Positions 1 through 13,092 of a stretch of 64,000 nucleotides of DNA are shown one piece after another; position 1 is the stretch's first letter, and each line of letters starts with the position of its first letter. Source of the stretch: Vitellaria paradoxa (lineage: Eukaryota > Streptophyta > Magnoliopsida > Ericales > Sapotaceae). The notes beneath the pieces are model-generated. The model saw nothing but the letters and a program-made list of their open reading frames with translations. It was not told the origin of the DNA and ran no database searches. The stretch is from the NCBI GenBank assembly GCA_019916065.1, contig CM034239.1:43912663-43976662 (forward strand), in the 5' to 3' direction. A program made the translations under genes and the position numbers.

Positions 1-3000
1 CATTCTTTAATTGAAGTACAATAGTCTCCCCATCTTTTAAACTGTAATCAACTGATGAAGTTTTCTGGTACTGTTGTTCCATCTCTTCTGCAGTTTTCTT
101 TTTGTCCAGGTACCTTTAAAATTTTAAGAAGATTGCTAGTTCAGCAGGGAAGTTTTAGGTGATGAGATATCATTACAGAAAATCAGTTCTGCCAGGTAGC
201 CAAAAAAAAGGGAAAAAAAAAAAAGGGAAAATATGCAGCACAAGCAAAAAGATTTGAAAATGGAATATCAAAGACGGGAGAATACTTCATATGATCATGT
301 AGCGCAGCTTGGAAGTCATAGGCCTCAGGTCTTTCTCGAAAGCCTAAACCGATGAAAGCATGCCGAAGGCGGCCACCTGCACAAGTTCCAAAAAAATAAC
401 ACCTTTGAGCAAAAAAATATAAACAGTAGGTCAAAGGTGAAAGCAAATGTCGTAATAAGGTGTCAATAGTTTGTAGTAAAAGCCTCGTGGATCAAATATA
501 GTTTGTTGGCCTACAAGGATTCAACATTAGACACAGAAACTATGAATGTATATATGGTTTTGCATTCCGGCCAAAAATTAGGAAGAACAGGTTTTTGCAC
601 TTGGACTTTTACCTCCAATAATGAGTGCATTTGGAGTGACAGTAAGTGAGACAAAATGAGATAAATTGTGGGTATGTAATTCGTGCAGTGAGATAAAAAA
701 TGAATAGTTTTTAGAGTTTTTCAGTATTTTTCACTGTTTTTTAGAGTTTTTTGTCACTCCAAAGGGAGCCAATGAAAAATGATCTCTTTCATCCAAAACT
801 TTGTACCTTTGTTAGAAAAGTAAATATTAATAAAATAGGAATTATATTATTGTGTAGATATTTATGATCATAACTATTTTGTTTCTTTTTATATTCCTCT
901 TTCATTCTGTACAACTCTATCAATATAAAATAGAGACACCCAGCCCATTATTCTGGGTGTCCAGCGTTCCTGAATTTTCTATATCTCTTGTTTTCTATAT
1001 TTTCATTGTATCTTGGGTTTTTGTGTTTGTATTGAGAAACCCTAACCACATTAATTCTTGCAGTTGTATCAAGAACCTTATTTTGTCCATCTTTTATTTA
1101 AAAGCCTGAGTTCTTATGTCTACATTAAGAACCCTACCCATTGTTGCCCATCTTCAGTATCTCAATGTAGAGTCGCCAAATGAGCCAGCCAACTCACCTT
1201 GAGGGAAGCCTCGCCAGGACACTAGAAACTTCACTAGTTGTTGACAACCTCGCTTTCGTAGTTAGTTGAGATAACCGTGGTTGCCATTATGATCAGTGTG
1301 GTAAATTAGTTTTTGGATTCTCCATGATAATTCAATGGAATGTTATTATTCGCACATTGAGTTATCTTGAGGGTACCCGTGGCTGTGGCTTCTTGTATCA
1401 AAATCATGGTTACACCTTGGATCAACTGCACTGGTTCTCCACATGATAGAAGATCCACTGCTAGATATTGTGTTTTCGTGGGAGGAAATTTAGTGTCATG
1501 GAAAAGAAAGAAGTAAATAGTAATAGATTGCTTCAGTGTGGAATCTAAACATCGAGCTGTGGCCATAAATCATGTTAACAAGGGTGGTTGAATCATAGCT
1601 TGGAAAAACTTGGCATTCCAAGTTACAGGATACTATAACTTGATTGTCACGCAATAGTTACACCTTGTACACTAAAACCAGCTCCCAATACATATGACTT
1701 AAAAAATAAGGTGAACTAAGAAAAGATAATGGATTATCCAGGAGAAAGGAGTTGGACACTTGCCCAATGTGTCTTTATCCAACGTGGGTTAAACTTGTAC
1801 ACCTACATCCCAGGTGTGTCCGTACTCCCTGGATACAACTTCCTTGGTTTAAGGTATTGGATCATCATATCTTAATGATGGGCTCAAACTCTAAGATTGA
1901 GTTGGCTTTATAATCAACTTGGGACTAGCCAGGTCTCTGAACCTTCTTCAATTCAATTAGACCTGGGCTAGTTTTCAGACCTTGCTCATGAAGATATGTT
2001 ATACGCAATTGATTAGTTATGTTTAAAGTAATAGTCAAGATGTGTACACTATCATGCCTCCAGCGTTAGCCCGAACATTTCTTGTTTAAAAACCCTGGTT
2101 GGCTTGTGTTCTTTACCCCTAGTTTTCAAGTGTTTCCCCAAGCACTTAAAGAAATGGCCTGAGAAAGAGATGAAACTCTGGAGAATGATACCATTGGCAA
2201 TATGATGTTTTTGAAAGAAATAAAAGAGGAGGATTTTTCAGGGTATGGAGGACTAGTTAATAAAGTCAGATAAGGCTTTTCCTCCTGAATATTTAGATAA
2301 AGCATAGTCATCAATGTTGCAAAATCACATCAATTTTGCAAGACCAAGTTGCATTTCTTTTTTCTAAAAAGTCTGGTCAATGGCTTTTGCACAGGGGTGA
2401 TCCGCCGTTTTTTGTCAAGGACGATATTTCGCCTAACATATTTTTCTACTAATATGAAGCATTTTTTAATGATATCCCTGATCAAAGTTGCATATCCAAA
2501 ACAAGATGTCGCCACACTGACGAAAACATATAGCACATGCTAATGTTTGGTACTGCTAGAATGGGGTCGATAACCTACAGAGTTTTGGGATCAGTACCTC
2601 ACAGAGTTTGTACTTACAAGGAGTTTAAAATAAGAGGATTTGGTTTAATTTATTTACTTCTAAACTAGTTTTAATCAATAGTAAATAAAATTTGTAAAAA
2701 AAAATAATTATAACTAAATAAGACCATGCTAGAAAATCATTAAAACATTTGAAACTAAAAGACAGTATGAATTTAAGGATAAAAATAGATATTGAAAAAG
2801 AAAGAAGCTTTATAACTTACCAATGTTCTCTTCTATGCGAAGAACAAAGTATCTGCAGGGAAAGAAATACTGAACTTCAGACATACACATTCTAGAGATA
2901 TAAAAAAAAAGTGTCCATGCTTTTTTAGGCCGTCATTTAACAAAAATGATTGGTCAAGAATCCACAATATAGTCTGACTTATGGTTTGGTTATAGATGGA

Positions 3001-4931
3001 CTTCACCTGCTACTATCAATTACGGGCTCCACTGGATGTGGCTCTCCATCCCTCAAGAATGCTCTAGCATAAAGTTCTCCTATTTTAAAAACAACTGATA
3101 ATTAATAAACCATGCATTGACAACGAGATAGAGTATTCCACGACTTCCACGACTTCATAAACAAAAATAGCTTCACCTGTTGTCTTATCTTCGAGCCTTA
3201 TAATGCACTCTTCACCCTTGCTAATAACCTTGAGTGTCCCCTCCCACGCCCATTTATTGACATTCCACTCATCAGCCCTACAAAGAAGTTGATAAAAATA
3301 TAAATCTCCAATGATTCAATCTGTGTAATAATTTCATCAGCAAGCATTGAAGAGTATATATGAGTGTATCTGTTGCACAAAGCACAGATACGCTTGCATA
3401 GAAGACAGCAAAAGGACAAATGGAAACTTACAACTGTATAAAAGGAAGGGTTTGTCATGGCAATTGGAAGTCTGAATTCATTACTCCTATGATATTAAGC
3501 AATCGAAGTTAAGGAAAAAGTAAAATAGAAAATGGCGTGAAGTCCTATATATGAGCTGGTATAACAAGGAAAATAATAGTCCACGCCTTTTAATTCTAGA
3601 AGACTCAGACAAGGCAGCCCACAGCAGTAAATTGCTTATCAGCTGACATCAGAGGGTGTCCCAGTCAATTGCTGACCGAGAGGTAAAGTGCGAAGCCAGC
3701 AGGGAAGAATAGGTATTTCATGTTTTTTTTTTTTTTTTCGAAAGATAAATTCAAATGATGCATGTTTATTTAACAAAGATCACTTACAGGCCCATCCCCC
3801 ATTCTGATACTGTTTACTTGTTGCTCTACGGCTGATTGGCAACAATCAACATAGGCCAAGTAAGGTGTCCAGAATTCTGTCTCCATGTTTGGGAAGACCA
3901 TCAGTGACAAGTTCATTCATACTACTCACAACTGCGAACTCTTTTCTACTTTCATATCATAGTTTGGTAAGATACCACTGGACAGTTACTACTTCTTGAT
4001 ATTAATTTTCTTCTCAATAACCACTAACTTCTCTGGGAGAAAAACAAAACGGTTGCATCCATTCAACCCAATTACCTTTTGAGTTCTTATCTTGCTCTTG
4101 TTGCATAGATTGATTGCCTAACTATAATTTTATTTAAAAGGCATCAAGGGGATGCCACCAATTAAAAAGATATTATTAAAAGAAAAGAAAAATATTATTA
4201 AAAGACATTAAGGGGATGCCACCAATTAAAAAAAAAAACCAAAAAAAAAAACAATATTAAACTTCCATTTTATCTGTAAAGGACATGTAACTATGCAATT
4301 CTAGTTATTTATCCCCCTTGAAAGCCAATCTATATCTACACTACTATAAAAGTCTGAATGTTTAAACAACTTTTATTGGACACTTATACTCTTTTATTTT
4401 TCTACAATTTCAATTATATCTAATTATATTCCCTAATCAATAATTATTACTCTCACATTCGTAACCAATTTTCATGCAAATCCAATTATATCCAGTTATA
4501 TTCCCTAGTCAATGATACATTTGAAAAACTTTTATTGGACACTCATACCCTTCTATTTTCATACAATTTCAGTCATATCTAATTATTTTTCCTAATCAAT
4601 GATTATTACTCCCACATCCGTAACCGATTTTCATGCAAACCAAATTATATCCAATTATATTTCCTAATCAATGATACCCTTTTATTTTCATGCAATTTCA
4701 GTTATATACAATTATATTCTATTATTCTCATCTTCATAACCAACTTTTATTCAAACCAAATTATATCCAATTATATTTTTTAATAATGATGATTACTCTC
4801 CAGTTATCCATCAAAGACTTTTCAAATGTTCATGGACATAATTTGATATTTTTATTTAATCTACATTTCTATTTATCATATAACTTCTTATTTTTTATTT
4901 TTTCATATTTTAATAAATTGTTATTTAAAAC

Positions 4932-4972
<41 letters not shown>

Positions 4973-7900
4973 TAGACAAAATATTATTAAATCTACATTT
5001 CTATTTATCATATAACTTCTTATTTTTTTATTTTTTTTATGTTTTAATAAATTTTAATTGAAAAAGATGATTATTATTATTATTATTAAACAAAATAATG
5101 CAAAAAAAATCAATCTATTAAATAAATATTTTAATTTATTAACAAATAACATGTCCTTTATTATTTTTATTATTAGACAAATAAGTGATATATCTTAAAA
5201 TCAAATTGTAATATTGTTTATTAAAACTATATATATTGTAATATTATTTATTAAAAAAATAAACAATATTAGAAATTAAAGAAATTGGTAATGGATAACA
5301 TAGACAAGAGACGTGGTTATTTGAAATGATTTATTTTTTAAGTATTGCACATATTACTCTTTTCAATTTAAAAAATACATAATTTAAAATAATAAACAGT
5401 TATAAAAATTAAAAATATCCATTAAATTATGAGATATGGCAATAATAAAATAACTGCAGATAGAATTTAGAAGAAACAAAAATACATAAAAAATTTAAAA
5501 AAATATTGAGTCCAAAATTAAACAAAATAATGCCAAAAAAAATAATTATCCTATTAAATAAATATTTTAATTTATTAACATTAATTTATAATTATATAAT
5601 CTAAAAAGAATTAGTATTGTACATAATTACTACTTATTCACAATATTATTCAAACAAAAATGTTCATTGATATCACTTAATATTTTTATTTAATTAACAT
5701 TTCTATCTATCATATAACTTCTTATTTTTTATTTTTTCTATTTTTAATAAATAATTAGGTAATTTCAATTAAGCACCATTAAATGTTTGATATTTATTAA
5801 ATTAGGTAATTTGATATTTATTAGATTATGGAATATATTTTTATCTAAAATAGAATACAAGTACACATTAAATTCTATTATACATAGCAAATTAAAATAA
5901 GGGTATAAAATAGCATTTACACCCAAAACAACTACTAGAATTTTATTATGATAACTTTTAATTATTATTAATATGGTTGGGAATGATTGTTTGTTAGTTT
6001 CTATTGGGTCATTATGGATAAAGATGATTTTGCTATATTTATTTCTATTAGATGATATTATTTTATATTGAAATTATTTTTTCATTTATGTATTTACTTT
6101 TTTCTTTATGTATTTATTTTTTTGACCTATTTTTTAATAGGTTCATTAAAATATATAAAGTTTGATTTTTTTATCCGAACTTTCATCTCATTTTAATTCA
6201 TAGTAAAACTTTTACCAGAAGTGGAGTGACTAAAAAGCATAAGATAGACCACCAGAAGTGGAGTGATTGGAAGGCAGAGGACAGACCAATCAAGATAAAA
6301 TGGCTGTTTGTCATCCTTGATTTTTATTCTATTCGAAATTCTAATTCTTTGTGTTGTCCCCAAGGACTCAAAAAATTAGTTGATTATTTTGTGAAAAACC
6401 CCTACATGGTGACGTGTGTTTTGCTGTTAATAATTTGTTGAATAACTTTTTTTAACTTTTAATTTTCATCAATAATGACTTACGGTGTTTTTTTAAATTT
6501 TTTTAATAATTTTTTAATGAATACGAGTAATATAAATTTAAATTTTTTTGTATCTAAACCAAACTTACATTGCAGGCGTGACCAGCCGCACAACAAAACT
6601 TTTATTTGACTAGCAATACCCAAGTCCCAACTAAAAACTAATAAAAAACAAAAGAAACAAAGGGAAAAAATATAATTTAATTTTTGTATGAAAAATATTT
6701 AAAAAATTAGTGGATCCACTTTTTAACTTCCCCAAATAAAAAGTGGGAAAGAAAATTCTTTCTCTACCTTTCTTTCCCTTTATTTTTGCCTTAAACCAAA
6801 CTCAACATTAAAAAATAATTAACCCAATGAAGTACTTTTTTTAGCATAAGGTTGTTTGATTTTATCTAGCACGGAGTCAACGCATTGTCTATGATTGAAA
6901 TATATTGGATTTAGTTGATTGCATTGCATGTTATCCTTGAAAACATACATTTTGGATACTAATCAGCAATAGGTTTGAAGTTGTATGTAAAATTTTATTT
7001 CTTTGAGGTGTGATTCCTATTTTTGAATGAATTTTGGACCAATATGTTTTAAAAACAAATTAAATAAATTGTTGTGTGTTTTGCTCATGTTACAAAAATG
7101 ACTTAGCTTTAAAGAAAAATCTAATCTAGCAGTTATTAGATTATGATGAAAATTGTTCTTCACAAAATCTTTGATAGTAGCAGTGAGTAAAAATTATTAT
7201 GGTGGCGAAACTAATTTTATACCATATATTAGAAATATATTGTTACTTTTCTAATTTTGTGGATCAGCCGATAAAATGAAATAATGTAAACATTATGGGC
7301 ATACATTATATAAAATTTCATTTTAGGTTTGGTTTTTTCACAAAGGGTGCGTTTGGAGCAACAAAAACAATAAAAAATATGGTTTGGGTGAAATTTTTTA
7401 ACGTTTGGTGCGCAACCACCAAACCACGTTTTTTAGAAATAAATAGTGGAACTTTTTAACTTTTGTGTCAGGTTTTTGGAGAGAAAAACAGTCCGAACAA
7501 TTTTTTTTGGCCTGTCAAAATGGTTTTGTATCAAAATTTATTGAAAATCATTGAAAGATTTTTAAGATTTGTAGAGGAGTTATTGAAGTCTGTAAAAAAA
7601 TTATTGGAGTTTGTAAAAAGTTGTTGGGATATGTAGATATATATAAATTTATAAAAACTTCACGAAGTACGAAAAGTGCAAAATGGATTAGAGAATTTTA
7701 GATATTTTTAAAGTTTTTTAGTGATTTTCATCACACCAAACACTCCCTAAATCAGCAAAGAGTTCCTGCTTCCAAGTTGAAATTTTCTCTTTTAAATATG
7801 GTCTGGAGATATAAATGAAACTAAAAAAAAAGAAAAAAATTAATGTAAAAAGGATATAAAGATACTACCATAGATTTATTTATTAAAATTATTTTAAATT

Positions 7901-10900
7901 TTAATTTTATTATTTTTTAATTTAAATGTATAAAATAAATAGTATACACTGAAATAGATTTATTTATTAAAATTAATTTAAATTTTAAATTTTAAATTTT
8001 ATTATTTTTTAATTTAATTATATAAAAGAAATAACATCCATGTGCAACGCACGTTCATTACAACTAGTTGCACAAAATAGGCCAAAAAAAAAAAAATGCT
8101 TTTCAACTTGTGCATAGATAATTCTATGTCCTGAAGAGTTCTTAGATTCCTTTTGCCCCATAACAACCATGCAACACAAGACAAAACTAGCCATTTAGGT
8201 TGTTCTCAAGTCTTTTCTGAACTCCTGTTCCCCACAAGTCTCAAAGATATTTTTCACCTTATAAGGAAAAACCCAATTCATACCAAACCAGGATGATGCA
8301 ATACTCCACAGATCATTTGCCCACTTAGCTCACTATCCTTCTTACATAAACTACACCAACTCACTTAAATATCTCAACTTACAATGAGATTATCAATAAT
8401 TAGAATCCTCTCATGAATCACCCACCATGCAAAGAAAGCAATCATTGGAGGCGTATCAACATTTGTTACATTTCAGGACTCTTGTCCATGGACAATCCAC
8501 CTCTAAGCTACTCATAAGAACATTAAGAATGACATAACCTGAAAAATCCTAGGTTTGGATGCAGCCCAAAGAAGTTTATCCTCCCCTTTCCTAACCTTAC
8601 TGGAGTACATTTGAACCAAATCCAAAAAACTATAAACAATCACGAAGGTTCTATCTAGATTAATATTCCAATTAACAATAACCCCATCCAAAGACAAATA
8701 TTCTACCATTGTGGCTTCCCTATCCCAGTGCTAAATCATATATTGCAAGGAATATATCCTTAAAACATTGTTCTTCAATCCAAGGATGATAGTCAAAATT
8801 TGAGTCTATTCCTCCCCACAACAACCGTATCAATCTTTCCAATTTAAACCACACCATCCAAATTCATGTCCGAAGAGATAATCACCCAATGAATATCCAT
8901 ATTTTGCTACCACCACCACCCTCCAAAACTTCTCTCACAAACAAATCTCCACAGCCATTTCGCAGAAAGAAACTCATTGAAAATTTTCATATTGAGAATG
9001 TTGATGCCTCTGGCTTATGGGCAGACACACTATTTCTAATCAGTCGAATGATATTTAAACTCTTTCACAATACCCCCCCCCCAACCACCCAAAAAAAAAA
9101 AAACACTCTTTATAGCTTCTCTATCTCCTTCACCACAAATACTGGAACCTTGAATATAGATAAAATAAGTCGGTACACTAGATATAGTGCTCTTTAAAAG
9201 AATAAAACTTGCACCTTTAGATAGATAAAGTTTCTTCTACCCAGCGAATCTTCTCTAAAGCTTTCCAATCACCCCATTCCAAACATTTTTTGCCTTAAAG
9301 AAAATCCCAAAGGCAACCCCAAATATAATGATGGAAGAGAGCTAAATTTACAGCCCCATAACTAAAATCAACATTTCTGCATCTTGTATCTCACAAACTG
9401 GAATCAACTCTAGTTTAGCAAGATTTACTTTCAGACCAGATACTATTTCAAAACATGAAAGAACGCATCTGAGATGTCTCAACTACATTACATCAAACCC
9501 ATATAAATAAAAGAGAAAGAGTGAACTAACATTACATTACCGTGTGGAACACGTGTAGCAATTTTTCCTATGCTAACTTGGTTGATTTCCATCAATATAA
9601 ATGAGACAAGATTTTGGTGAATCTTCCCACTTAAGTCATGTCTCTATTTTCCTATCTCAGTAACCAACAGATTAGGGAAGCTTCAAATGGACTTTCTATA
9701 CGATGGCATTAGTGAAGAGTTTAAGTACCATACTTTGGAACGGGGACAGGATATAAGGAAGCTTAAGAGTTTCAACAAGGTCATGTTAGGAAAGAGGAGG
9801 AAGTTTGGAGTGTAAAGAAAAAGTTTGTGAAGCGAAATGGTGGCAAAGAAATATGGGACTTAATGAGGTGGGTGGTCTAATTGTGATGTTAGACAGCCTG
9901 ATAGGGTGGGATCTTGGAATGGCATTATGAGGGGTAGAAGGGTTTTGATAAGTTTATTTCTTTTAAGTTTGGCATTGGTTGGTAGGTGAGATTTTGGTTG
10001 GATAATTGGCGTGGACTAGAGGTAATCAAAGTCAGGTTCGGACAAGGGTATAACAGCTTTAGTCTAATAGCCATTGTCGAGGCCCGACCAAGCCCAGTGT
10101 TTAGGCTTTCAAAATATCCCAAGCCCAACCCTAAAATACAAATAAATTACAGTGGGAACTAGGTTCTATGAAAGCTTTAATTTGCTGTATGATTGTCCAA
10201 TCTCGAGGAAGGGAAGGATGCCTTGCGGTAGAACATGCCAATCTTGACACATAGCAAATCTTTCTTGGAAGTATGACAACACTTCTAAGGGAGCTTTTTT
10301 TTCTCGAAAAAGAATTTGGAAAACCAAGGCACCCCTAAAGATGGCTTTCTTTGTATGAAGGCATCTTGAAGGGAAATTTTGACAACTGACATTTTGAGAA
10401 AGCCTAAGAAATTTATTGTGGATTGGTGCTACATGTACAAGAAGATCGCAGATTCAGTGGATAATCTCCTTGTTCATTGTCTAGTGGCGATGTATATTTG
10501 AAATATGGTGCTTTCACGGTTTGGGTTGGATTGGCTATACATTCTTCTATTGTGCCTTTGATGGCTAGTTGGGATTGTGGATGCCTTAGACGGCCGGATA
10601 GGAGATTGGGGAAGTTATGCTTTACAAGTGATGTGAAACATTTGTAGGGGACAAAACCATAATAAAGCTTTTGACGGTGAGGTATCTTGGTTTATAGCAT
10701 GAAGGGAAGTGCTTTTCGTTTTCTATTTTCTTGGATGTTTGAGTTTTATTTTTTCTTGCTCTTTTGTATATGCCTATAAATATATAGGCCTAGAGGGTCC
10801 TTGGGAGAAATTATACGTTGGTTTTAAAAGGGTTGCACCAAGGCATGGTTTTCTTATATAGAGTTACATAGTTATCAAAAAAGAAGGATTGCCATTAAAA

Positions 10901-12396
10901 TATTCCCCTATTGTCAAGCAAGGGAGTTATCAGTAGCTAACTTATTAAAACCATCACCCAGTCTTTGCCCAAAAAGTTTTCAGTTCTCGTATTTTCCATC
11001 TCTTATATCTTTTGATTTTTTTTTTTCCTTCTTTCTTTTATTTTATTTTTTATAAGGCTTTGTTAAGTTGATGTTTGTCTCCATCTGGACTTAGAAATCA
11101 TGAATGATTTTAAATCATTAATATCAGAACAAAAATAAAGTCAAGTTACAATCAAAATGCTTACAATATATAATATTTATCTAAAGGAAAGAATTATTAC
11201 ATCTACAAAAAACAAATAAAATAACAAATTTTATATTTAAATTCCCTTAAATGTGAAGGTGAACACATTAAAAAAACGAGAAGACAGAAATTGATATATT
11301 TAAATTAAAACTTCAGAGTGAAACCTGTAGGAAGCAGCACTTTTCCTTGGAGGTATCTGCAAAATAATATGCAAGACGAAAGTTAATTTGACGTGGCTAC
11401 AACATGAAGTCAGAAAACGCATAACAGTAAATTCCCTTAGAGTTTTATCAATGTTTTGTCCGCTGTTGCTTTGGTAAATGACAGAACCGAAACAGAGGTA
11501 ATGAAAATTGAAATGCACCAAAGTTTTTTTTGGACAAGAAGAGATTCAAATACAGAGAAGTAATAATGTATAATAATTAAATTTTCAACTCTCTGAAATG
11601 TTTATTAAGCATATCACCAAAGCTTCAGAAGAAATCATTTCAGTCACCATAGAAACCTAATGCATCAAAGATCTAAAAAAGGAACTACATTTCACAACTC
11701 ATCGGAACCTTCCCTTGTAATCATATGGACTAAATTATTCAGTAACTCAAGCACCAATAGCAAAACAGTTTAGGTAGCAATTGAAATCCAGAATGATCGC
11801 TACGTCCCATAAAATTAACCCAACAAACTGGCAAACCCCGGGTAGATATTGATCATATTTACCTAAAGAATTTTCCTTTTTTTTTGGGGGGGGGGGGGGA
11901 GGGGAATGCAACAAAAAACTAAAATTCCTACTTATTCATTCTGGTAATCCAGTGCTACAAACAAGATCTAATGCAGCACTAATGTTTAAGGAAAGATTGA
12001 TCCATACTTGTACTTTCTCAACAATTGAATCTCAATACCGACCGTTTGCGTTTACCACTCTTCTTAGCTTGTTTCAAGTTCCATTACGTATGAAAATCAA
12101 TATGAAATTGTCAACAGAGTTCAAACAATTTGAACTAAAATACATATTCCGGAAAAAATAATAAATTAAAAAAAAAAAACCGAAATTGCAACACACATAT
12201 AACTCAAAATAAACAAAAATTATATGTATATATATATACAAAGAGATCCAGAGATAGAAATCGAAAGAATTACCAGATAAACGTAACATTCAGAGACTTG
12301 GAAGAGAACAAGCTCTATTGCTTCATTGTCTTCGTTTTCATCTACGCCTCCAGGGTTCTTCTCTGGCTTGTTTGTTTCCTGCTGCTCTTTCGCCAT
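1..12396 (-). CDS. NECAP-like adaptin-ear-binding coat-associated protein (5' part, 7 exons, 3' end outside window)
   Basis: Visible exons on the minus strand are 12274-12396, 11325-11356, 3177-3277, 3007-3079, 2821-2852, 286-376 and <1-113. All borders are GT-AG and the phases add up, giving 188 codons in one frame. The start ATG at 12396 opens MAKEQQETNK. The protein carries the NECAP PHear fold: FQVSECYVYL, IPPRKSAASYR, ADEWNVNKWAWEG, then HAFIGLGFRERPEAYDFQAA and an ALHDHMKYL stretch. NECAPs bind AP-2 adaptor ears and accessory proteins in clathrin-mediated endocytosis; that role is known for the family and inferred here. The C-terminal tail with any WxxF-type adaptor motif lies left of base 1. 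Intron 2 is 8047 bp and filled with transposon relics; intron 5 (377-2820) is 2444 bp. No frameshift is seen. The family call is strong from the conserved core. Confidence 0.9.
377..2820 (-). other. NECAP-like gene intron 5
   Basis: This 2.4-kb intron has GT at its 2820 end and AG next to 376. Apart from a Tourist-like MITE near 624-770 I see only AT-rich unique sequence. No exon-like coding stretch with family similarity was found in either strand. Confidence 0.7.
624..770. mobile_element. Tourist-like MITE, member 1 of a local family
   Basis: The ends are imperfect inverted repeats: GTGCATTTGGAGTGACA on the left and TGTCACTCCAAAGGGAGCC on the right. The interior contains GTAATTCGTGCAGTGAGAT, which recurs nearly unchanged in the copies at 17865 and 59892. 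A 3-bp AAT lies at both flanks. The 3-bp duplication and G-rich CGTTTGG-type ends suggest the PIF/Harbinger (Tourist) class; no transposase is encoded. Confidence 0.6.
4362..4715. repeat. Degenerate ~160-bp tandem repeat in the Helitron 5' region
   Basis: Two full units and a partial third begin near 4369, 4527 and 4670. Shared phrases are CTTTTATTGGACACT, ATTATATCCAATTATAT and CCCTAATCAATGAT. This is a typical variable region just inside the 5' end of non-autonomous Helitrons. Confidence 0.6.
4931..4971. repeat. (TAA)n microsatellite
   Basis: About 13 perfect TAA/ATA units inside the Helitron. A shorter (ATT)n on the same strand follows at about 5070-5088. Confidence 0.85.
7345..7749. mobile_element. 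Tourist-like MITE relic nested in the Helitron
   Basis: It starts GGGTGCGTTTGGAGC and ends with CACACCAAACACTCCC, an inverted counterpart. The interior has repeated phrases such as TTGGAGTTTGTAAAAAG. A clear target duplication is not visible, so the borders are approximate. Confidence 0.5.
8090..9490 (-). pseudogene. L1-type LINE relic: reverse transcriptase C-terminal part plus zf-RVT region
   Basis: Read on the minus strand from about 9485 leftward, broken frames give VSGLKVNLAKLELIPV and YLGLPLGFSL (fingers/palm end of L1 reverse transcriptase). Next come FLSAKWLWRF, then AFFAWWVIHERILIIDNL and WCSLCKKDSE, the zinc-binding zf-RVT module downstream of RT in plant L1 elements. Many stops and frame changes are present, so it is dead. 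It lies in NECAP-like intron 2 in the same orientation as the gene. Ends are approximate; no poly(A) or target duplication was located. Known: plant L1 layout. Inferred: that the fragment came from one insertion. Confidence 0.72.
9660..10700 (+). pseudogene. L1-type LINE relic, second copy, opposite orientation
   Basis: Plus-strand fragments read IRKLQMDF...DGISEEFKYHTLE (9676-9742). Near 9925-10020 there is FISFKFGIG followed by FWLDNWRGL. From 10300 the zf-RVT part appears: IWKTKAPLKMAFFV, then IVDWCYMYKKIADSVDNLL (10411-10475) and LVHC. Several stops and frame changes make it non-functional. It faces the LINE relic at 8090-9490 back to back, only about 170 bases apart, in the same 8-kb intron. 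Ends are approximate. Confidence 0.72.
10701..11324. other. Remaining part of intron 2
   Basis: AT-rich sequence between the LINE relic and exon 2 with a T-rich run near 11019. No gene, clear repeat border or RNA gene was seen. The stretch 3278-4334 at the other side of the intron is likewise unassigned. Confidence 0.5.
11886..11905. repeat. Poly-T/poly-G homopolymer junction
   Basis: A T-run is followed by about 13 consecutive G and then AGGGG in intron 1 of the NECAP-like gene. Such a run is error-prone, and its length should not be trusted. Confidence 0.7.
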
Positions 12397-13092
12397 GACG
12401 ATCTAGAGAGAGACTCGGATTGAGAGATCGGTGGCGGTGGGGTCGTGGAGTCAAAGAGTGTTATTCAATCTGCAACGGGAGGACTTCATCTGAGAAATTG
12501 ACCCAAGTTTGGGGACTAATCCGCAATTTAACGAAATACTATTTGTTTTCGGGGAAAAGGAGAAGATTAAAAATCAAAAATTTGGGTCTAATACAGCGGT
12601 GAGTACTGATCAAATCTAAATACTGACCGGCACCGTTGATATGACTGAGAACCGACTTAAGAATCCGATGAGCTGATTGCACGGACCTGATCGTTCTTTG
12701 GTCAACTTGTTTTGGTGGCGGGTTGGTAGAGTGGTTGCTTTATTTCCAAGTGATAGAATCTTGTCTGGAATAAAACTTTTTTAAAAATCAAATAAATTTA
12801 AAAATTCATAAGTTTCACAAAAAAAAGTAACAAATATGTAATCAATTTTTTTGTAACATTAATTATTTCACACATTTGATTGTAATTTAATTATATTTAA
12901 TATAAAATATATTTTTTGAAAAATATATTTATCCCACACGAGTTTTATGCTAGTTTAAATTATGGTAGTCAATAATATAATTATTTTATTAAGAATTTAT
13001 TTAATGTTTAAATTAAAATAAGTTAAAAAGATATACTGAGTTTTTTTTTTTTACCCACAACATTATTAATGTTAGAAAATAAATTCTTGAAT
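12397..13092. other. 5' flank of the NECAP-like gene and spacer to the duplication
   Basis: Immediately upstream of the NECAP-like ATG is a CT/GA-rich leader (about 12397-12420 plus strand GACGATCTAGAGAG). No clear TATA box was seen. The rest is AT-rich and unassigned until the tandem duplication starts at 13093. Confidence 0.4.

Larger units (their letters stand above)
4335..8067 (+). mobile_element. Non-autonomous Helitron inside NECAP-like intron 2
   Basis: The left end is TCTACACTACTATAAAAG preceded by A. The right end is CTAG followed by T, so the insertion lies between A and T as Helitrons do. The hairpin GTGCAACGCAC (8042-8052) sits 11 bases before the terminal CTAG (8064-8067). No terminal inverted repeat or target duplication is seen, also as expected. 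The 3.7-kb body is extremely AT-rich, has no Rep/helicase coding sequence, and carries tandem repeats at the left end. Several internal blocks such as CATTTCTATTTATCATATAA recur (about 4863, 4991 and 5697). A Tourist-like element sits within it at about 7345-7749. Confidence 0.8.

Noticed and set aside
12710..12760. GGGTTGGTAGAGTGGTTG, resembling a tRNA A box
   Set aside because: No B box at the right distance and no cloverleaf pairing.
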